A program made the translations under genes and the position numbers. A model generated the notes under the pieces. The model was given only the letters and a program-made list of their open reading frames with translations. It searched no databases and was not told the DNA's origin. DNA of 64,000 bases from Desulfomonile tiedjei (GTDB lineage Bacteria; Desulfobacterota; Desulfomonilia; Desulfomonilales; Desulfomonilaceae): NCBI GenBank assembly GCA_016218715.1, contig JACRDG010000002.1, forward strand, positions 25,131-89,130, given 5' to 3'. Shown in pieces: positions 1 to 9,435 of the stretch (position 1 is its first letter; each line of letters starts with the position of its first letter).

Positions 1-220
1 CCTCGATGATTTGGCGTGCGGAATCGGCCTGGACTTGGCTCTTGAAATGGATCCGCAGGATCTCCATCGGGACTTTCCCACGGCGGAATCCTTTGATCTG
101 GACCGTCTTCTTCAAATCCTTGTACTGAGCGTCCATCACTTCCAGAACTCGTTCCTGAGGAATCTCGAAGGAGACCTTCTTCTTGATGTCGCTCACATTC
201 TCAACCTGTATGTTCGTCAT
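1..220 (-). CDS. tig: Trigger factor, N-terminal part (runs off window)
   Basis: Reading leftwards from an ATG at 220, preceded by AGAGGA, the frame gives 73 residues starting MTNIQVENVSDIKKK and containing IKGFRRGKVP. The GFRxGKxP loop is the ribosome-binding signature of trigger factor, the ribosome-bound prolyl isomerase and chaperone. Only the ribosome-binding domain is present; the isomerase and C-terminal domains lie outside the window. Nothing upstream (221-943) looks like a companion gene. The identification rests on the signature loop and its position near residue 45, as in the family. Confidence 0.93.
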   Translation of the reverse strand, partial: MTNIQVENVSDIKKKVSFEIPQERVLEVMDAQYKDLKKTVQIKGFRRGKVPMEILRIHFKSQVQADSARQIIE

Positions 221-943
221 GGTTCCTCTTTCACGAAAAGGCCGTCTGATAGGTCATGCAGCCCCGCAAGACCCTCGGCCCGAAAATGCAACAGTCGGCC
301 GCACACTCCCCTGTTGTATACATCCGTTTGTCAACGGAAAAGTTGCCGTTAAAAGTCCCGAAGGACCACCCCGCACTCCCGACATCGTTTCCAGCGACTC
401 CGGAGGCCGGACCCCGAAAACGCGCCGGGCCGCCGCCCGCCTGTTGTCCCGGAAACGTCCGTTTCCTCACTTTGCATTATACGGCAAAGGGGTTCGAAAG
501 GGAAGGGCATGGGAGTTCGCTGCGAAACCCGATCCCCATTTTTCTTGAACCTCATTAGTGGATCTGGTACACAGGTTTCCCGGTTACAACCCTGGCAAAA
601 CACTGCCGGGCCAGGCCCGTTCCGTGTGCACGCGGCAGGAGGCCGCCATCGGTGTGACCATTCACGTACGCGGGGGACCTCACGCTTGAGCAAGACCATG
701 AACTTGAGGAGTTCCTCCTCCGTCATTCCGGCGGAGTCCGGAATCCAGGTTTTTCAGCACTTGCTGGACCCCGGCCTTCGCCGGAATGACGGAGGAGGGT
801 GAACCGGCATATCTTTGAGGCAGCAGCGTGGAACCGTTGGCCCGGATAACTGAATGCCTACCCACCGGCACTCTTTCTTTTCGGGCCGCAGCGGTGTACA
901 AGTATGCGTCTGATACCGTTGTGATCGCAAGCGAGGATTCCCC
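221..943. other. Intergenic stretch without a convincing gene
   Basis: About 720 bases lie between the divergent tig and glycosyltransferase genes. Open frames here overlap one another on both strands, have no ribosome-binding site and no recognisable motif. No tRNA-like T-loop was found. The only clear structure is the inverted repeat at 715-797. A promoter for tig should lie at the left end, but I found no well-spaced -35/-10 pair. Confidence 0.6.
715..797. repeat. CGTCATTCCGGC-type inverted repeat (copy 1)
   Basis: The arms CGTCATTCCGGCGGAGTCCG and its near-complement ending CGCCGGAATGACG flank a short centre, and the symmetry extends into TCCTCC/GGAGGA. Two more copies occur at 18628-18699 and 63183-63242. 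It resembles the widespread bacterial REP-like palindromes found between genes. Confidence 0.85.
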
Positions 944-2008
944 TTGAAAGATAGCGACGTGACTGGCCGACCGGTCCTCAGTATTGTGATTCCGCTCTAC
1001 AACGAAGCAGACAACGTCGAGACGCTCGTTCGGCGCTTGGAAGGAGTCATGGGCCGGCTTGGCTGCCACTGGGAGTTCGTTTTCGCGCTGGACCCGAGCC
1101 CGGACGGCACCCGCGAGAAGATACTCGAATTGCTCCGGGCTGGCCATCCGGTAAGATTGATCACCTTTTCCCGAAGAATCGGCAAACCGCTCTCGCTCCT
1201 CGCGGGGTTAGAGCATTGTCGCGGGGATGCCTGCGTCATCATCGACGCCGACCTCCAGGACCCGCCTGAACTGATCGAGGAGATGTACCGGAAGTGGCAG
1301 GACGGATATGAAGTCGTCATCCCGCAGAGAGTCTCCCGGAAAGGGGAGAATTATCTGTATCTCAAAGCGGCCGAAACATTCTACTGGCTGCTGGACAAGA
1401 TTGCGGAAGTCAGAGTACCGAGAAACACGGGAGATTTCAGGCTGCTGGACGCGCGTGTCGTCCGGGAAGTCTGCCGATTTCGGGAGCGTCACGGGTTTCT
1501 CAGGGGCATCACTGCGGCCGCGGGATTTCGCACCACGGTCATCCCCTATCACCGGGACGCCCGACTGACCGGCAAGACTCAGATACCGCTGTCCGGTGCA
1601 ATCAACATCGCACTCGACGGGCTGGTACCGTTTTCACGAGTGCCGGTGAGGACGATCTTCGTTCTGGGAGCGGCTCTCATGGCCCTGGCCGCAGGCACTT
1701 CACTGGCGTGGATCGCTCTGGGGCTGATAACCGGCTTTTCGTCTTCATGGCCGTTCATGGCCTTAGCAATTCTTATGCTCCTCCTATCCGGGATCGTGCT
1801 GTCTGGTATGGGGATCCTCGGCGAATACCTCGTCAGGGCGTACGAGGACTCCCGCGATCGGCCGCTCTACATCGTGGACGCAATCGAGGAGGCTGATACC
1901 CTTCCCCGGAGGATTGTCAACGCGGAACTCGCCTCGCCCGCCGTTGGCCGCGAACCATCGATCCACGGTCAGGCCGCCGATTCGGCGAAAGGAACGCCAG
2001 GCCGATGA
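944..2008 (+). CDS. Family 2 glycosyltransferase with two C-terminal membrane helices (GtrB/DPM1-like)
   Basis: The 354-residue protein starts with LSIVIPLYNEADNV and carries the DADLQDPPE motif of GT2 enzymes that move a sugar from a nucleotide donor to polyprenyl phosphate. Two hydrophobic segments near residues 235-260 and 270-295 match the C-terminal anchor of the GtrB/dolichyl-phosphate mannose synthase group. The start is TTG at 944, eight bases after GCGAGG; no better ATG precedes the conserved N terminus. The next gene overlaps by four bases (ATGA), so the two are probably translationally coupled. The donor sugar is unknown; the neighbouring epimerase may make it. The C-terminal 50 residues are not recognised. 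Confidence 0.88.
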   Translation: MKDSDVTGRPVLSIVIPLYNEADNVETLVRRLEGVMGRLGCHWEFVFALDPSPDGTREKILELLRAGHPVRLITFSRRIGKPLSLLAGLEHCRGDACVIIDADLQDPPELIEEMYRKWQDGYEVVIPQRVSRKGENYLYLKAAETFYWLLDKIAEVRVPRNTGDFRLLDARVVREVCRFRERHGFLRGITAAAGFRTTVIPYHRDARLTGKTQIPLSGAINIALDGLVPFSRVPVRTIFVLGAALMALAAGTSLAWIALGLITGFSSSWPFMALAILMLLLSGIVLSGMGILGEYLVRAYEDSRDRPLYIVDAIEEADTLPRRIVNAELASPAVGREPSIHGQAADSAKGTPGR

Positions 2009-3015
2009 AAGCTCTGATCACCGGAGGCGCGGGCTTTATCGGGAGCCATATTGTGGACGAGTTGGTCCGCCGCGGTTGCCGGGTGATCGTGTACGACAAC
2101 TTCTCCACCGGTCACCGGCTGCACCTGGAACCGGCTTTGCGCTCGGGCCTCGTCACCGTGGTGGAAGGAGACATCCTCGATCTTCCGGAACTGACCGCTG
2201 CAATGGAGGGGGTCTCGACTGTTTTCCACCTCGCGGCCAATGCGGACGTGCGCGGCGGCATGGCCGACACGCGGAGCGACCTGGAGCAGAACACCGTGGG
2301 GACTCACCGGGTTCTGGAAGCCATGCGGAGCGTCCGCGCGGACACCATCGTCTTCACCAGTTCGGCCACGGTCTACGGCGAACCGAGTGTCTTCCCGACG
2401 CCGGAAGACTATGCACCCCTCCAGACATCGCTCTACGGAGCGTCGAAACTGGCCGCGGAGGCCATGATCCAGGCGTACGGCGAGTACTTCGAGATACGCA
2501 GCTACACTTTCCGGTTCGTCTCCTGGATTGGGGAACGCTACTCCCACGGCGTGGTCTTTGACTTCGTGAAGAAGCTCCTCGGCAACCCCGAGGAACTGGA
2601 AATCCTGGGCGATGGGAACCAGCGCAAATCGTACCTGCACGTGGCCGACGGGATACGGGGTATTTTCGCAGCCGTGGACACGATCCAGGACCGCAAAAGC
2701 GTCCTGAACCTCGGCCACGTCGAATTCATGACCGTGAAGGATCTGGCTCGGATCGTCACCGAGGAAATGGGCCTCAGCAACGTTGCCTTCCGTTACACCG
2801 GAGGCGTGCGCGGCTGGCTTGGCGACAGCCCGTTCGTGCTCCTTGACACCTCCAGGATTCAGGCCACCGGGTTCTCCCCGCAGGTGAGCATCGAAGAGGG
2901 CATTCGGCGGACGACCCGCTACCTGCTCGCCAACCGCTGGCTGCTGGAGGCCCGGCCGACAGGCAAGCACCTGACCCGGCAAGGAAAAGCATGCCTTGCC
3001 CGAGAACCCCAGTAA
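2005..3015 (+). CDS. NAD-dependent epimerase/dehydratase (UDP-glucose 4-epimerase-like)
   Basis: This is a 336-residue short-chain dehydrogenase of the extended type. It has the NAD-binding GGAGFIGSH at residues 7-15, FHLAANADV in the active-site region, the catalytic YGASK motif near residue 147 and a Ser/Thr-rich TSSATVYG before it. Such enzymes epimerise or dehydrate nucleotide sugars in the cytoplasm. Overlap with the upstream glycosyltransferase suggests it supplies that enzyme's donor. The last 25 residues are Arg/Lys-rich and unlike the family. The exact substrate cannot be read from the sequence. Confidence 0.88.
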   Translation: MKALITGGAGFIGSHIVDELVRRGCRVIVYDNFSTGHRLHLEPALRSGLVTVVEGDILDLPELTAAMEGVSTVFHLAANADVRGGMADTRSDLEQNTVGTHRVLEAMRSVRADTIVFTSSATVYGEPSVFPTPEDYAPLQTSLYGASKLAAEAMIQAYGEYFEIRSYTFRFVSWIGERYSHGVVFDFVKKLLGNPEELEILGDGNQRKSYLHVADGIRGIFAAVDTIQDRKSVLNLGHVEFMTVKDLARIVTEEMGLSNVAFRYTGGVRGWLGDSPFVLLDTSRIQATGFSPQVSIEEGIRRTTRYLLANRWLLEARPTGKHLTRQGKACLAREPQ

Positions 3016-3049
3016 TTTCTGCGTAAAATCCTCGTAGCTTGGTCGCAAG

Positions 3050-4129
3050 TTGAGAATCATCGACCGGTACATAATGCTCGAGTTCTTGAAGGTCTTCTGC
3101 ATCTGCGTGATGGGGTTCGTCCTCGTGTTACTGCTCGTGGAGATGACGGAGCGAATCAAGGAGTACTTCCAGTACAACCCACCGGGATGGCTTATGCTGG
3201 AGTACTTTCTCGTAAAAATACCGGGCTGGATGTTCTACGCCATTCCCTTGAGTATTCTCCTGGGCAGCATGTTGTCGCTCCTGACGATGGCTCGGCATTC
3301 GGAAATCATCGCCATGCAGGCCAACGGCATAGATGCAATGAGCGTCGCGAGGCCGGCGCTCATCATCGGAGTGGCTGCGAGCCTGCTCATGATGCTGGCC
3401 AATGAAACGGTCATTCCCTGGTCGAACCGATACAGCAAGACCGTTCTGGACAGAATCGCCGGCAAGGCGGATACGACTCTGTTCAAGCAGGACGGGATAT
3501 GGATGCGATCCCCGGACTCCATCATTCACATCCGAAAATACGACAAGGCAAAACAGACTTTACACGGGGTCGCCATCATTTTCTGGGATGCGGACTACCT
3601 GTTCTCGTCTCGGATCTTCGCGGATAAGGGTGTATGGCACAAGAACGGATGGAGGCTCTACGGGGTCAACAAGACCGTCAGAACCGCGGATAACCGTTTC
3701 AGCGTGGAGATTCAGCCCGTGCTGGAAGGAGTGCTGAATAAGCCCCCGACAGACTTCGAGAAAGTCGAGAAGCCCGTCTCGGAAATGAATCTGGTGCAGC
3801 TCGGGGATTACATCGAGAAGATCGAGCAGGAAGGGCAATCACCAACCCGCTACCTCGTGGACTGGCACGACAAGATCGCGTTTCCCTTCGCATGTTTGAT
3901 CATGTCGGCCTTGAGCGTCCCTTTCGCGATCAAGATACGGCCCAGAGGGGGAGGCGTGGCAATCGGGCTCGCGATATCTCTTGTCGTGGCCTTTTCCTAT
4001 TGGATCGTCCATGCTCTGTTCGTCGCCCTGGGGCACGGAGGTTACCTGCCCCCAACGGCCGCTGCATGGGCCACAAACGTGATATTCGGGCTCTCCTCCG
4101 CCATGATGCTCCTGCATGTAGACACGTAG
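3050..4129 (+). CDS. lptG: Lipopolysaccharide export permease LptG/LptF family
   Basis: A 359-residue inner-membrane protein with three N-terminal helices (about residues 12-30, 55-80, 100-120), a central periplasmic jellyroll-like region (about 125-265) and three C-terminal helices. This is the layout of YjgP/YjgQ permeases, which with LptB pull LPS from the inner membrane into the periplasmic bridge. The N terminus IIDRYIMLEFLKVF and the MARHSEIIAMQANG coupling segment are typical. Length fits LptG. The start is TTG at 3050, 35 bases after the epimerase. No lptF partner lies beside it, so the F/G assignment is tentative. Confidence 0.85.
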   Translation: MRIIDRYIMLEFLKVFCICVMGFVLVLLLVEMTERIKEYFQYNPPGWLMLEYFLVKIPGWMFYAIPLSILLGSMLSLLTMARHSEIIAMQANGIDAMSVARPALIIGVAASLLMMLANETVIPWSNRYSKTVLDRIAGKADTTLFKQDGIWMRSPDSIIHIRKYDKAKQTLHGVAIIFWDADYLFSSRIFADKGVWHKNGWRLYGVNKTVRTADNRFSVEIQPVLEGVLNKPPTDFEKVEKPVSEMNLVQLGDYIEKIEQEGQSPTRYLVDWHDKIAFPFACLIMSALSVPFAIKIRPRGGGVAIGLAISLVVAFSYWIVHALFVALGHGGYLPPTAAAWATNVIFGLSSAMMLLHVDT

Positions 4130-4557
4130 TCCTTCCTGGCGCTAATACGGGCTCCCATCGAGGCTGTTCTCTTGGCTGTACAGTGGGGCCGGCATCTTGC
4201 CGGTCCTTGAGGAAATCACAGGCAAGATGCCTGTCCCACCAATAGAGCCAGCCTCTGAAGGGTACGGTGGGCGAAGCGAACCGAACCGGTGGAGGAATTC
4301 GCTGCGGGCAACTCAGCCAGAAAAACAATGAGCGGTGCGGTTCGCACGCGGCTGCCGTGCTCACCGGCACCCTACGGGGGCTGTACGCAACCTAAATTCG
4401 GTCTACTGAGTGCTGTTGATGGAGGGGAGCGTTGCCGAGGAATGGCCGGCAAGATGCCGGCCCCACTGAAGAACAAAGGATAGAAACCAAGATTACAGAG
4501 GTGAAAGAGAAAACTCAGGCTTGGCCTAGTGTCAACTCCAAAACGCTGTTGGGGGGA
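4130..4557. repeat. Intergenic block of dispersed repeat cores
   Basis: About 430 bases without a gene. 4173-4252 is a core unit of the modular repeat (GGCTGTACAGTGGGGCCGGC and ACAGGCAAGATGCCTGTCCC), here in the opposite orientation to most copies. 4433-4476 holds a second partial core with GGCCGGCAAGATGCCGGCCC. Between them, 4258-4385 has an imperfect inverted repeat built on GGGTACGGTGGGCGAAGCGA and CACCGGCACCCTAC. No open frame here has supporting signals. Confidence 0.75.
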
Positions 4558-5031
4558 TCACTTGAGCCTTTTGAACTGGACGAACAAACCGGGATCTGGG
4601 GTCCCTTCGTACACTTCGATCGTAGTGAATTGGTCCGGATTGTCGAATCTCAGGTACAGGACCTCCTCCTCGACCGCACCTTTTCGCTGATGGCGCAGCT
4701 CACGACCCGCAAGCTTCCAAGTACCTTCCTCGACGCTTTCACCGGAACCGATCCGGGAAATCCGCCGAAATGTGCCGTCCTTGCCGTACTCCATGAGGAG
4801 GCAAAATGCATTGGGGCCTTTGCTGACAAAGGACTTCCCTTTGTACCCTGCCCGGTAGGGTTGCGCGGGCTCCTTGGTCTGGGTGACCTCCCAGAGACCG
4901 ATCAACCGCTCCGAGTCCTGAACCGGAGGGGCAGGCCCGCCTCCCTTCTCGTGCTGAGCGTATGCCGGGCCGAGCAGAAGACCTAGCCACAGGCTTACTG
5001 CAATAATTAGGACGTTCCACCGGGTATTCAC
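4558..5031 (-). CDS. Secreted protein of unknown function, lipocalin-like length
   Basis: 157 residues with a clear signal peptide (MNTRWNVLIIAVSLWLGLLL then cleavage after AYA near residue 25). The mature part contains LIGLWEVTQ and a pattern of short beta-like strands ending in LFVQFKRLK. This resembles small one-barrel stress or lipocalin-like domains, but I do not recognise a specific family. It stands alone, divergent from the 5202 gene, between repeat-rich DNA and a membrane protein. Periplasmic location is inferred from the signal peptide; the role is unknown. Confidence 0.7.
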   Translation of the reverse strand: MNTRWNVLIIAVSLWLGLLLGPAYAQHEKGGGPAPPVQDSERLIGLWEVTQTKEPAQPYRAGYKGKSFVSKGPNAFCLLMEYGKDGTFRRISRIGSGESVEEGTWKLAGRELRHQRKGAVEEEVLYLRFDNPDQFTTIEVYEGTPDPGLFVQFKRLK

Positions 5032-5201
5032 GGCATGCTCCTCTCTGGTTGCCTCTCATCTCCGGATCGGCGGGGGACAAAACTTTGAAAATAGCTTCCA
5101 AGGCCGGTCTTGGACGATCGACACCCTAGCACACCCGCCGCGCGCGTGCAACGGTACGTTTTCTCTTGACATCATGGGAAGTCGGCGGGCATGAAACTTG
5201 A

Positions 5202-6710
5202 ATGACCGATTTCAAACGCGTCGCCGGCAGAGTGTGGTTTTGGGCCAACCATGAAGCCCTGGTGGGATTGGTGCTTCTAGCCGTCGGATTGTACATCGGG
5301 AGAGACGGCTATCTGAAGCTGCGGGAGCTGTGGGGGCTGTTCTCGGGGCTGTTCCCCCTACAACTGCAGGAAGATGTCGGGGAGCGAGTGCTCAACTCCC
5401 TGCCGGTCATCTCCACGATATTCGTGAGTACCGTCAGCTCCATCGCCGCGGTCTTGATGGGTGTCGCGTGGACTGTGACCGGTTTCTTCGAGTTTGTACA
5501 ACGCCGCGGGAATTCCACCGAGACCGCGACGTTGAAGGATCCGGTGCTGGTGGCCGAGATCGTCCGGACCGGCAAGAATCAGTACTGGAAGAGAGCCTCT
5601 TGGCCGATCCAGATCATGGGGAGACTCTGGGCGAGGGCTCGTTTCATCAGCCCGGTGTCGTTTCAGATCTTCGGGGACCTGTGGCGATCCTCCTGGCGAG
5701 TCGTGTTCATAGGTATTCTGATCTTCGGAGTCCACTCTGGCCTGCACTTCCTTCCCGCTCTGCTCGAGCGCGCCCTGAAAATTCAGGTGGTACTGCCCAT
5801 CCCTCCGGCAAAGCCGCTGTATTTCCTCCTCGGATTCGTGCTCCTGGTGTACGCATTGACAGCACTGAGCCTCATGCCTTTCAGAAGAGGGGTCCTGGAA
5901 CGCAGCACCGACTTGCTCGCGGTCAAAGGCCGGGGAGATCCCCACGCATTCTTTGCTCTCCTGGAGGAGGGGTTCAAACTCCTCAGTGCCAAGGGAGTCA
6001 CAGCGGGGAGGCCCTTCCGACTGGAGTCCGAGCAAGATCCTCAAATCAGAGCGACGCTTGTGGAGACTTCTCCGGAACCGCTGCGATCGGTTGCCAGGCC
6101 GGCCGCGTATTTTTGTCTCCCGCTGGTCTTTCTCTTGATGACGATGGGTTTCAGCAGGCTGGTGCACTTTCAGCGCCCTGCCCCTTCGATGCCGTATCAG
6201 GAATTCCTGACCAAGAACCTCTTGAGTTATTCATTCGAAGCGGCCTTTGCGATCGGTCTCATCCTCGTCGGCGTTCACTTCTCGAGCCAAGCCCGCAAGC
6301 TGTTTAGGATCCGTGTACACAGGAGCGGCATCGTTTTGGCCCACGTGACCGCTGACGTCGCGGCTCCAGAGGTGGTTGAACCGGAGGCGGCCAATCCAGC
6401 ATTGATGACCGAGCCCGAGGTAATACCGTGGAAGAACGCGGAAGGAGCGGACGACCGGTTTGCCGAATGGGTCCGGGCACCCCATGGGAACAACTCCTTC
6501 CGGGTAATCGTCTACTGGGCCGAAGCGATCTCTGAAGGCGCCACCGCCGAGGGACCCCGGTTTCTCATCAGTCTTCGGAAATCGATTCCGCTGGACGCGG
6601 CCATGGCGCACATCGTCAAGTTACCGTTCAACGTAGCTTTTGACGCCGATGCGCCCAATGTTGCCCGAAGAACGGACGCTGAAGGCCGGCCCGAACCCTC
6701 TGTGGACTGA
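5202..6710 (+). CDS. Polytopic membrane protein of unknown function
   Basis: 502 residues with about six hydrophobic segments (near 18-35, 68-95, 165-185, 205-225, 300-318 and 335-352), followed by a C-terminal hydrophilic region of about 140 residues. No catalytic or transport motif was recognised. The start at ATG 5202 has only a weak ribosome-binding site. The gene is convergent with acsE and separated from it by the hairpin at 6763-6792, so it is not part of the acs operon. Codon use looks like its neighbours. Function is unknown. Confidence 0.7.
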   Translation: MTDFKRVAGRVWFWANHEALVGLVLLAVGLYIGRDGYLKLRELWGLFSGLFPLQLQEDVGERVLNSLPVISTIFVSTVSSIAAVLMGVAWTVTGFFEFVQRRGNSTETATLKDPVLVAEIVRTGKNQYWKRASWPIQIMGRLWARARFISPVSFQIFGDLWRSSWRVVFIGILIFGVHSGLHFLPALLERALKIQVVLPIPPAKPLYFLLGFVLLVYALTALSLMPFRRGVLERSTDLLAVKGRGDPHAFFALLEEGFKLLSAKGVTAGRPFRLESEQDPQIRATLVETSPEPLRSVARPAAYFCLPLVFLLMTMGFSRLVHFQRPAPSMPYQEFLTKNLLSYSFEAAFAIGLILVGVHFSSQARKLFRIRVHRSGIVLAHVTADVAAPEVVEPEAANPALMTEPEVIPWKNAEGADDRFAEWVRAPHGNNSFRVIVYWAEAISEGATAEGPRFLISLRKSIPLDAAMAHIVKLPFNVAFDADAPNVARRTDAEGRPEPSVD

Positions 6711-6762
6711 TACCGATTTGGTTTCGAAGAAGAAATCTGGGAGTTTCTTGAGGAGGGGTTGG

Positions 6763-6792
6763 GAGGAACCTCTTTGCTCAAAGATGTTCCTC
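6763..6792. terminator. Bidirectional terminator-like hairpin between convergent genes
   Basis: GAGGAACCTCTTTG and CAAAGATGTTCCTC pair over 14 positions with one mismatch and a two-base tip. It sits between the ends of the 5202 gene and acsE. The same hairpin design (GGGAAC-TTCTTTG/CAAAGAA-GTTCCC) recurs at 44403-44436 and 61952-61987. Confidence 0.65.
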
Positions 6793-6871
6793 TCAACGCT
6801 ACTCTTTGGCTCGCGACTTGGTATGAGACGTTCCGCGCGCTACTCCAGCCCGATCGCCAAACCACAAAGAA

Positions 6872-7762
6872 TCAGAGTTCAAGCCAGGAATGAGAATAGA
6901 GAGACTGGCCAAGCAACAGCCTGGTCGTCTTCACGTAATCGACCTGTCGTTTATCCAATCCGCTCGTGTCGACTTCCTCGCCGTCGAAGACGCGACCGAC
7001 CAGGTCCTCGAGGTCCATGGCCTGATCGTGCGCGATCCGGACGATCTCTTCGTCAAAGCCGTCAAGAATCGCCGACGTGATACCGCATTTCTTAAGAACG
7101 ATGAGGTACACCTGGTTGAGGATGTCCCGCAGCTCATCGGGCGAGCCGTTGGAAACGTTGGAGAGACCGCAGGTGGACTGGGAACCGGGCGCCAGTTCCG
7201 GCAACCACTGCATGAAGGTCGTGCAGCCCTGAAGTTCCTGTTGCTGCGAAGAGACCGGCACTACGATGGGATCGAACCAGATCCTGGTCAGGTCGATGTC
7301 CAGTTCGGCGGCTTTGGTCATCATGCTGTCCAACAACACCGACCGCTCGTTCTCATCGCGGGGAATCCCGTCCGGACCCCACATCAAGCCGACCATGTTG
7401 CAGTTGTACTTCTGGACCAGCGGCATCTGGAGATCCATGCGGTCAGGTTTCGCCATGATGGAATTGATGACCGCGGGGCCCTTCTTCGGGACGTACACCT
7501 GCAAGCCGGCTTCTATGGCGTCGTTGTTGGTGGTGTCCAGGAACAGAGGCAAGTCCGTCACTTCCTGAACCACTTTGACGAGCCACTGCATCATTTCCTG
7601 GCCGCCCTTCCTGGCCGGGCCCACATTGAGGTCGAGGAGATCCGCGCCTCTCTCGGTGAGCTTCTCAGCCCACTCCTGGATCGGCTTGGGGTCCTTCTCC
7701 CTCATGGCAGTGCCCGTATACTTCGACATGATATTGATGTTCTCAGCCACCACCTTTATCAT
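6872..7762 (-). CDS. acsE: Methyltetrahydrofolate:corrinoid iron-sulfur protein methyltransferase AcsE
   Basis: This 296-residue TIM-barrel protein belongs to the pterin-binding family. It transfers the methyl group of CH3-tetrahydrofolate to Co(I) of the corrinoid protein AcsC/AcsD in the Wood-Ljungdahl pathway. Diagnostic segments are ENINIMSKYTG, LLDLNVGPARKG with the conserved pterin-pocket Asp/Asn, FLDTTNNDAIEAG, and the late LSNVSNGSP motif. The start at 7762 follows AGGAGG by nine bases. It is the last gene of the operon, about 190 bases after acsC, with a strong hairpin (7888-7918) in the gap. Length matches the family (262-300). Confidence 0.93.
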   Translation of the reverse strand: MIKVVAENINIMSKYTGTAMREKDPKPIQEWAEKLTERGADLLDLNVGPARKGGQEMMQWLVKVVQEVTDLPLFLDTTNNDAIEAGLQVYVPKKGPAVINSIMAKPDRMDLQMPLVQKYNCNMVGLMWGPDGIPRDENERSVLLDSMMTKAAELDIDLTRIWFDPIVVPVSSQQQELQGCTTFMQWLPELAPGSQSTCGLSNVSNGSPDELRDILNQVYLIVLKKCGITSAILDGFDEEIVRIAHDQAMDLEDLVGRVFDGEEVDTSGLDKRQVDYVKTTRLLLGQSLYSHSWLEL

Positions 7763-7887
7763 TGAAAGCTACCTCCTGATTTGGCTCCCGTTCCTGCGCG
7801 GAACGCTCTCTATAATGGTTAGCACAGCGACGGACAAGTAGAAAGAAGAATTTACAGGTGCCCGTCGAGGTGCCCCGAAAAGGAGAA

Positions 7888-7918
7888 CTTCGGGGAAGAG
7901 ACGCTCTCTTCCCCGAAG
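7888..7918. terminator. Perfect 13-bp hairpin between acsC and acsE
   Basis: CTTCGGGGAAGAG (7888-7900) and CTCTTCCCCGAAG (7906-7918) flank a five-base loop. It lies just after the acsC stop and has no T tract on the transcript side, so partial termination or mRNA processing/stabilisation is more likely than full termination. Confidence 0.6.
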
Positions 7919-7948
7919 ACCGTTAACGTCGAAACACTCGAATTTCAG

Positions 7949-9292
7949 TTATGCCACGTAGTTCTGACGAAGATAGGCGGGTATATGAGCTCCCTCTCTG
8001 GGGCCGATGGCAACTTCCCAGCCCGAAAGCTCTTCTTCCAAATCGCCGCTAATAATAGCCGCAGCTCCCGGTATGACCAGCTTTCTCGTCTTGGTCTTCT
8101 CTTCGATTCCGGATTTCTTGACAAAGGGAGCGATCAAGTCCGCCACGAACTTGCCGGCTGCCCATGCGGTCAAAACCGACAGTCCATCTGTGTTCAGAAC
8201 CAGCAGCCACGACGGCACACGGCTGGCCTCCACTTCGCCGGAAACGATGAAGTAGGTCAACGAGAAGTTGCTGGTGATCAGCACCGGAGAACTCTCGGTC
8301 GGATTGCCGATCGGGTATATTCCCTGCTCCGTGGTCATGGGCCGCTGAGGATCCGTGAAGATGTTCAACCGCTGCAGCAACAGCGGGAAGACCAGTTCGC
8401 CACGGAGGTCGCTCAGGATCGCGATGCCGCCGTACTTCGAGATGAACGTCCCTGCCACCAACGCTTCGTCTGTCGGAGTATCCGCCATCTCACACGGGAA
8501 GATGATGGTCGGAAAGCCCAACGGCCGGTACAGGTTTTCCAGCGCGAGGCGGCGGATCATCACGTTGTCTCGGAGCAGAGGTGCAAGCTCACGCGAGCCG
8601 GTGTCGAGGACGATGTCCTTGAAACCTTGTTCCACCAGTTTCGAACTCAGACGGGCGACATCTCCGACTTTGTCGGCCTTCACCGTGATCGGGCAGTCGA
8701 ACTCTTTGGCCAGTGCGGCCATGGCGTCGAGATTCGCCGCGGTCGCCGCGTAGAGAAGAGGCTTCGCCTTTCCCACCTGACCCAGTGCCGCCTTCATAGC
8801 GTCCAGGTTGTCACTCATGAGGATCACGGCCGCGCCGGCATCAGACGCCTTCTTCGCGATCTTGGCGAACCGGGCAGGGTCTCCGCTGTCTTTTACTGCG
8901 ATCAACTCCGGCTTCAGGGTAAGACCGACTCGTTCGTATCGCAGCTCTTTGAAGGCCTTCAGCTTGCCGTCCACGGCCTTGTCGGCTTCCGACGTGGCTA
9001 TGAGGCATCCGAGGGCAGTCGGGTTGTTGAAAGTCTTCTCGTGCCGGAAGAGAACCGTTTCTCCACCCGCCTTCACTGCTGCGTCCCCCACGCCGATCTG
9101 CACGGTGCGTATGGGTGGCGCGGACGCGGAGGCGAGTTTCTCTTTCGCGTCATCGCTCACGTACGGACACAAATCCAGCTCGGCCTTGCCCGCAGCCAGA
9201 TTCATGGCAAAGGCGAGGCAGGTGGGAACCCCACATTCCCCGCAGTTCTTTTTGGGCATTAGCTTGAATATCTGTATTCCGGAAAGCGCCAT
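7949..9292 (-). CDS. acsC: Corrinoid iron-sulfur protein large subunit AcsC
   Basis: 447 residues. The N-terminal [4Fe-4S] domain shows Cys17, Cys20, Cys25 and Cys42 (NCGECGVPTC then LCPY), the low-potential cluster that re-reduces the cobalamin cobalt. A central TIM barrel and a C-terminal B12-binding region (from about residue 325, with ITSNFSLTYFIVSGE) follow, as in Moorella AcsC, which has a nearly equal length. With AcsD it carries the methyl group from AcsE to acetyl-CoA synthase. Here the AcsD partner exists only as a domain of the fused AcsD-AcsA protein. It lies about 140 bases after acsB with a hairpin at 9365-9392 between them. Confidence 0.95.
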   Translation of the reverse strand: MALSGIQIFKLMPKKNCGECGVPTCLAFAMNLAAGKAELDLCPYVSDDAKEKLASASAPPIRTVQIGVGDAAVKAGGETVLFRHEKTFNNPTALGCLIATSEADKAVDGKLKAFKELRYERVGLTLKPELIAVKDSGDPARFAKIAKKASDAGAAVILMSDNLDAMKAALGQVGKAKPLLYAATAANLDAMAALAKEFDCPITVKADKVGDVARLSSKLVEQGFKDIVLDTGSRELAPLLRDNVMIRRLALENLYRPLGFPTIIFPCEMADTPTDEALVAGTFISKYGGIAILSDLRGELVFPLLLQRLNIFTDPQRPMTTEQGIYPIGNPTESSPVLITSNFSLTYFIVSGEVEASRVPSWLLVLNTDGLSVLTAWAAGKFVADLIAPFVKKSGIEEKTKTRKLVIPGAAAIISGDLEEELSGWEVAIGPREGAHIPAYLRQNYVA

Positions 9293-9364
9293 GGATTATA
9301 ACCTCCCCCCTCGAGGTACGACCCCAAGGAGTAAAAAGTTGAGTTCTGTCAAAGATAAGGTTGA

Positions 9365-9392
9365 GGGGGCTCCGGGGAGAGAAAGAGCCCCC
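9365..9392. terminator. Hairpin between acsB and acsC
   Basis: GGGGGCTC (9365-9372) and GAGCCCCC (9385-9392) form an 8-bp perfect stem 40-70 bases after the acsB stop. No T run follows on the minus strand, so an attenuator or processing role is possible. Confidence 0.5.
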
Positions 9393-9435
9393 ATTGGACC
9401 TTAGTCATGCCGCGGCCGAACCTGTCGGCCCCGCC

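Noticed and set aside
540..660. Possible tRNA upstream of tig
   Set aside because: No T-loop sequence and no foldable acceptor/anticodon arms on either strand.
349..726. Cysteine-containing minus-strand frame upstream of tig
   Set aside because: No start signals, no family-like pattern, and it overlaps the REP-like palindrome at 715-797.
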